Below are positions 60,504-62,783 of a DNA stretch of 62,783 nucleotides, one piece after another. Position 1 is the stretch's first letter. Every line of letters begins with the position of its first letter. Location of the stretch: positions 1-62,783 of the forward strand of contig JAURHM010000010.1 of the NCBI GenBank assembly GCA_030833315.1, written 5' to 3'. This DNA comes from Burkholderiales bacterium (GTDB lineage Bacteria > Pseudomonadota > Gammaproteobacteria > Burkholderiales > SG8-41). Both the position numbers and the translations under genes were made by a program. The notes under the pieces are model-generated. The model searched no databases and was not told the DNA's origin. It was given only the letters and a program-made list of their open reading frames with translations.

Positions 60504-61588
60504 TTCAGTTGTTCCTCGAGTCCGGTAATCAGGTCTGCAATGTCATTGAGTGCATTGAACCGCGGCTGGGCGGCGATATGCGGGGTCAGCAGTACGTTTT
60601 CAAACTGCAGCAGTTCATCGCCATCGCGGCCGGGCGCTTCGTGCAGCGGGTCCAGCGCAAAACCGCCAAGACGGCCGGAGCGCAGCGCGCCGAGGACGGC
60701 TTCACGGTCGACGATTTCCGCGCGCGAGATATTGATCAGACGCGCGCCGGGTTTCATCTGCGCCAGACGCCGCGCATTGAACAGATGGCGGGTGTTGTCG
60801 TTGCCGGGCAGGCAGATCACCACCCAGTCACAGGTTTCCAGAAGCGTGTCGAGTTCGGCGTAATGGGCGTGGTATTCGGTCTCCAGTGCCTGCGGCATGC
60901 GTGTCCGCTGGTGGTAGAGGATATTCATGCCGAAGCCCGTCGCGCGCAGTGCGACTTCTCGGCCGATTTCGCCCATGCCGACGATGCCCAGCGTCGTGCC
61001 GTGGAGCAGGGTGATGCCCGGGACACGAGCCCAGTTCGAATTGGCAGTGTGCCGGCGGTCATAGGTGCGCGGCGAGAATCCTGCTGCCTGCAATGACTGG
61101 GTGCTGATGCGGTTGATGACGCGATGCAACTGGCGCGACAGGCCGAGGATCATCGCGATGGCATGTTCGGCGCAGGCGATATTGGCGCGGCGCCGCAGTT
61201 TCAGCACGGCAATCTGTCGTGCGGCGCAGGCGGGTTCATCGATGCTGCTGGCGATGGCGCCGTATTTCTGAACGGCGCGCAGACGCGGTGCCAGAACGAG
61301 TTCGGCGGGGCCGACACGCAGGGATTCAATGACCGCGATGTCGGCGTCCGGCAGGTGTTTGTGCAACGCGGCCTCGTCATCGACCAGATGTACGGTTGCC
61401 GGGTAAAGTTTTTTCAGCCGGCCGCGCAGCTGGGTCAGCCAGCCGTTGAAGTCCGGCAGATCGTGAGCAAAAAAATCGCTGAAGGCGGCGATGCGTTGCG
61501 GATCGGTATGTTCGGGATCGAGGATGACACCGAGCAGGCGCAGAAAGGGGTCGTTTTCAACGACCAGAACGGGCTGCGCTTTTTTCAT
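60500..61588 (-). CDS. D-2-hydroxyacid dehydrogenase, NAD-dependent (second)
   Basis: A 362-residue family member. The Rossmann motif GMGEIG is at 204-209, with catalytic Arg289 (NISRAE), Glu317 (LHEAPG) and His337 (LTPHIA). An N-terminal extension of about 90 residues has a receiver-like look (VLVVENDPFLRLLG), but no phosphorylation triad was found. Coupled by ATGA overlaps to the carboxymuconolactone-type gene before it and to the Bug gene after it. Confidence 0.88.
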   Translation of the reverse strand: MKKAQPVLVVENDPFLRLLGVILDPEHTDPQRIAAFSDFFAHDLPDFNGWLTQLRGRLKKLYPATVHLVDDEAALHKHLPDADIAVIESLRVGPAELVLAPRLRAVQKYGAIASSIDEPACAARQIAVLKLRRRANIACAEHAIAMILGLSRQLHRVINRISTQSLQAAGFSPRTYDRRHTANSNWARVPGITLLHGTTLGIVGMGEIGREVALRATGFGMNILYHQRTRMPQALETEYHAHYAELDTLLETCDWVVICLPGNDNTRHLFNARRLAQMKPGARLINISRAEIVDREAVLGALRSGRLGGFALDPLHEAPGRDGDELLQFENVLLTPHIAAQPRFNALNDIADLITGLEEQLK

Positions 61589-62115
61589 GATTTCTGTTCG
61601 GGTTCGATACGCAGCGCGCGTGCGACGCGGGTATGCATGTTGTAGGCGCCGGCGAGCACGCTGATTTCGACAACGGCCTGGTCGTTGAAATGTTTTTTGA
61701 GTTCTACATGCAGTACATCGGGAACCTCAATCTGACGGGTTATCGCGTCGGTCCAGTCCAGTGCAGCACGCTGCGCCGGCGTGAACAGCCCGCCTTCCGG
61801 TTGCGCATCACCCAGCGCGGCAACCTGTTCCGGCGTCACGCCGGCCTTCAGTGCATGGCCGCTACCGTGGATGCGCGCCTGGTATTCGGCGCCGTTGAGC
61901 AGGGACACGCGCAGGATGATCATTTCACGCAGCGCGGCATCGAGCGAAGTCTTGTAACGGATGATGCTGTTGAAATCGAGCCAGCCCGCAGCCACGGTCG
62001 GACTGTTCATCAGCACGCGATAGAGGTTGATCAGCTTGCCGCGTTCGGCTTTGACGCGTGCGATGAAGGGGGCGAGATCGCTGCGCTCCTCGCCAAGCAG
62101 TGGTACTCGGGCCAT
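61585..62115 (-). CDS. Carboxymuconolactone decarboxylase-family protein (no CxxC)
   Basis: A 176-residue protein of the carboxymuconolactone decarboxylase fold: LREMIILRVSLLNGAEYQARIHG (about 81-103) has the family helix, but the redox cysteines of AhpD are absent, so a peroxidase role is unlikely and a decarboxylase-like reaction more so. It starts 74 bp after the hydantoinase B gene in transcription order, across the AT-rich copy B, and overlaps the next gene by ATGA. Confidence 0.86.
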   Translation of the reverse strand: MARVPLLGEERSDLAPFIARVKAERGKLINLYRVLMNSPTVAAGWLDFNSIIRYKTSLDAALREMIILRVSLLNGAEYQARIHGSGHALKAGVTPEQVAALGDAQPEGGLFTPAQRAALDWTDAITRQIEVPDVLHVELKKHFNDQAVVEISVLAGAYNMHTRVARALRIEPEQKS

Positions 62116-62132
62116 GATGATTCCTAAATATA

Positions 62133-62144
62133 TGTTTTTATTGA
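62133..62144 (-). repeat. AT-rich dispersed motif, copy B
   Basis: TGTTTTTATTGA on the plus strand, identical to 27012-27023. It lies about 20-30 bp upstream of the carboxymuconolactone-type start. Confidence 0.4.
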
Positions 62145-62189
62145 ATAAATTTTATGAGTTTTGAGCGAATGGTGTAGTCAGTTCGGACG

Positions 62190-62783
62190 CTATTTTACCG
62201 GGCCGTATCCGCCGCCGCCCGGGGTTTCGATAATGAAAATGTCATCTGGCTTCATTTCCACGCTGGCGCAGGCGTCGAGTTCGATCACGCGGCCGTCGGC
62301 GCGTTCGACGGCATTGCGCCCGGTGCGTCCGGGGCTGCCGCCGTTCATGCCGTAGGGCGGCACGCGACGGTGGCCTGAGAGAATGGCGGCAGTCATGGGT
62401 TCAAGAAAACGCATGCGGCGGATCGCGCCGTCGCCACCGCACCAGCGACCGGCACCGCCACTGTTGTGGCGTATCGCAAAACTGTCGAGCCGCACCGGGT
62501 AACGCCATTCCAGCACCTCAGGATCGGTGAGACGCGAATTAGTCATATGGGTTTGCACGCAGGACGTGCCGTCAAAGCCATCCCCGGCACCGGAACCACC
62601 GGCAATGGTTTCGTAGTACTGATGCCGGGCATTGCCGAAGGTGAAATTGTTCATCGTTCCCTGTGAAGCGCCCATCACGCCGAGGGCGCCATAAAGCGCG
62701 TCGGTGACGCACTGCGAAGTTTCGACATTGCCGGCTACGACTGCGGCGGGATGTTGCGGATTGAGCAGGGTGCCTGGCGGCAC
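62190..62783 (-). CDS. Hydantoinase B/oxoprolinase-family protein, 5' end outside the window
   Basis: The last 197 codons of a gene whose start lies beyond the right edge. The segment GNVETSQCVTDALYGALG, then SGAGDGFDGTSCVQTHMTNSR, and the end IIETPGGGGYGP are diagnostic of the HyuB/5-oxoprolinase C-terminal family, which hydrolyses hydantoins or related cyclic amides with HyuA. It leads into the carboxymuconolactone-dehydrogenase-Bug operon. Confidence 0.92.
   Translation of the reverse strand: MPPGTLLNPQHPAAVVAGNVETSQCVTDALYGALGVMGASQGTMNNFTFGNARHQYYETIAGGSGAGDGFDGTSCVQTHMTNSRLTDPEVLEWRYPVRLDSFAIRHNSGGAGRWCGGDGAIRRMRFLEPMTAAILSGHRRVPPYGMNGGSPGRTGRNAVERADGRVIELDACASVEMKPDDIFIIETPGGGGYGPVK

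Noticed and set aside
1-62783. CRISPR arrays, insertion sequences, rRNA and tRNA genes
   Set aside because: Looked for regular repeat-spacer units, transposase motifs, terminal inverted repeats and RNA gene signatures; none could be supported.

Overview
The window is GC-rich, densely coded DNA and looks like a betaproteobacterium of the Burkholderiales kind. The main reasons are the many Bug/TctC-type solute receptors (seven, plus one NMT1-type receptor), the many CoA-dependent and acid-catabolic enzymes, and a small N-terminal domain on a response regulator that I associate with betaproteobacterial signalling proteins. No rRNA, tRNA, CRISPR array, intact transposase or phage gene was seen. 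Most genes are transport or catabolic accessory genes; housekeeping genes sit between about 24.9 and 34.5 kb.

Region 1 (1-10881, all minus strand) is a 12-gene directon. In transcription order it holds a GntR regulator, a thiol-dioxygenase-like cupin, an MDR oxidoreductase, an acyl-CoA synthetase, a hotdog thioesterase, an ABC permease, UbiX, UbiD, an ABC ATPase, an NMT1-type receptor, a D-2-hydroxyacid dehydrogenase and a glyoxalase-like protein. Divergent from it (11093-16237, plus) are three tandem paralogous MFS carriers and two tandem TSUP (TauE/SafE-type) exporters. The set looks like one island for uptake, CoA activation, decarboxylation and export around an acidic, possibly sulfur-containing substrate. 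A small two-helix membrane protein (16250-16396) and a ParA remnant follow.

Region 2 (17.5-24.9 kb) has a small conserved protein, a gamma-carbonic-anhydrase-like protein, and two gamma-glutamyltransferase-family genes, each next to Bug receptors. Region 3 (24.9-34.5 kb) is more ordinary: an unknown protein, SrkA kinase, a patatin-like RssA-type protein, a response regulator, a DUF3025 protein, Dtd, HtpX, and a 1077-residue coiled-coil/AsmA-like membrane protein that shares its N-terminal domain with the response regulator.

Region 4 (34.7-41.3 kb, minus) is a second CoA-centred directon: quinone oxidoreductase, enoyl-CoA hydratase, a second thiol-dioxygenase-like cupin, a CaiB-type CoA-transferase, and a two-subunit CoA-transferase. 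The two subunits are separated by a DMT carrier and a DNA glycosylase, and subunit A is interrupted by one in-frame TGA. Region 5 (41.4-50.6 kb, plus) holds an alpha/beta hydrolase, Bug receptors, an LVIVD-repeat protein, an adenylosuccinate-lyase-family enzyme and the only complete tripartite tricarboxylate transporter (TctB, TctA, Bug). Region 6 (50.7-62.8 kb) mixes MFS carriers, a class II aldolase, an FMN hydroxyacid oxidase, a PrpF-family isomerase, an SDR, two carboxymuconolactone-decarboxylase-family proteins, a second hydroxyacid dehydrogenase with a Bug receptor, and the end of a hydantoinase B/oxoprolinase gene.

All functions are read from motifs and family resemblance by eye; no search was run. 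Substrates are inferred throughout.
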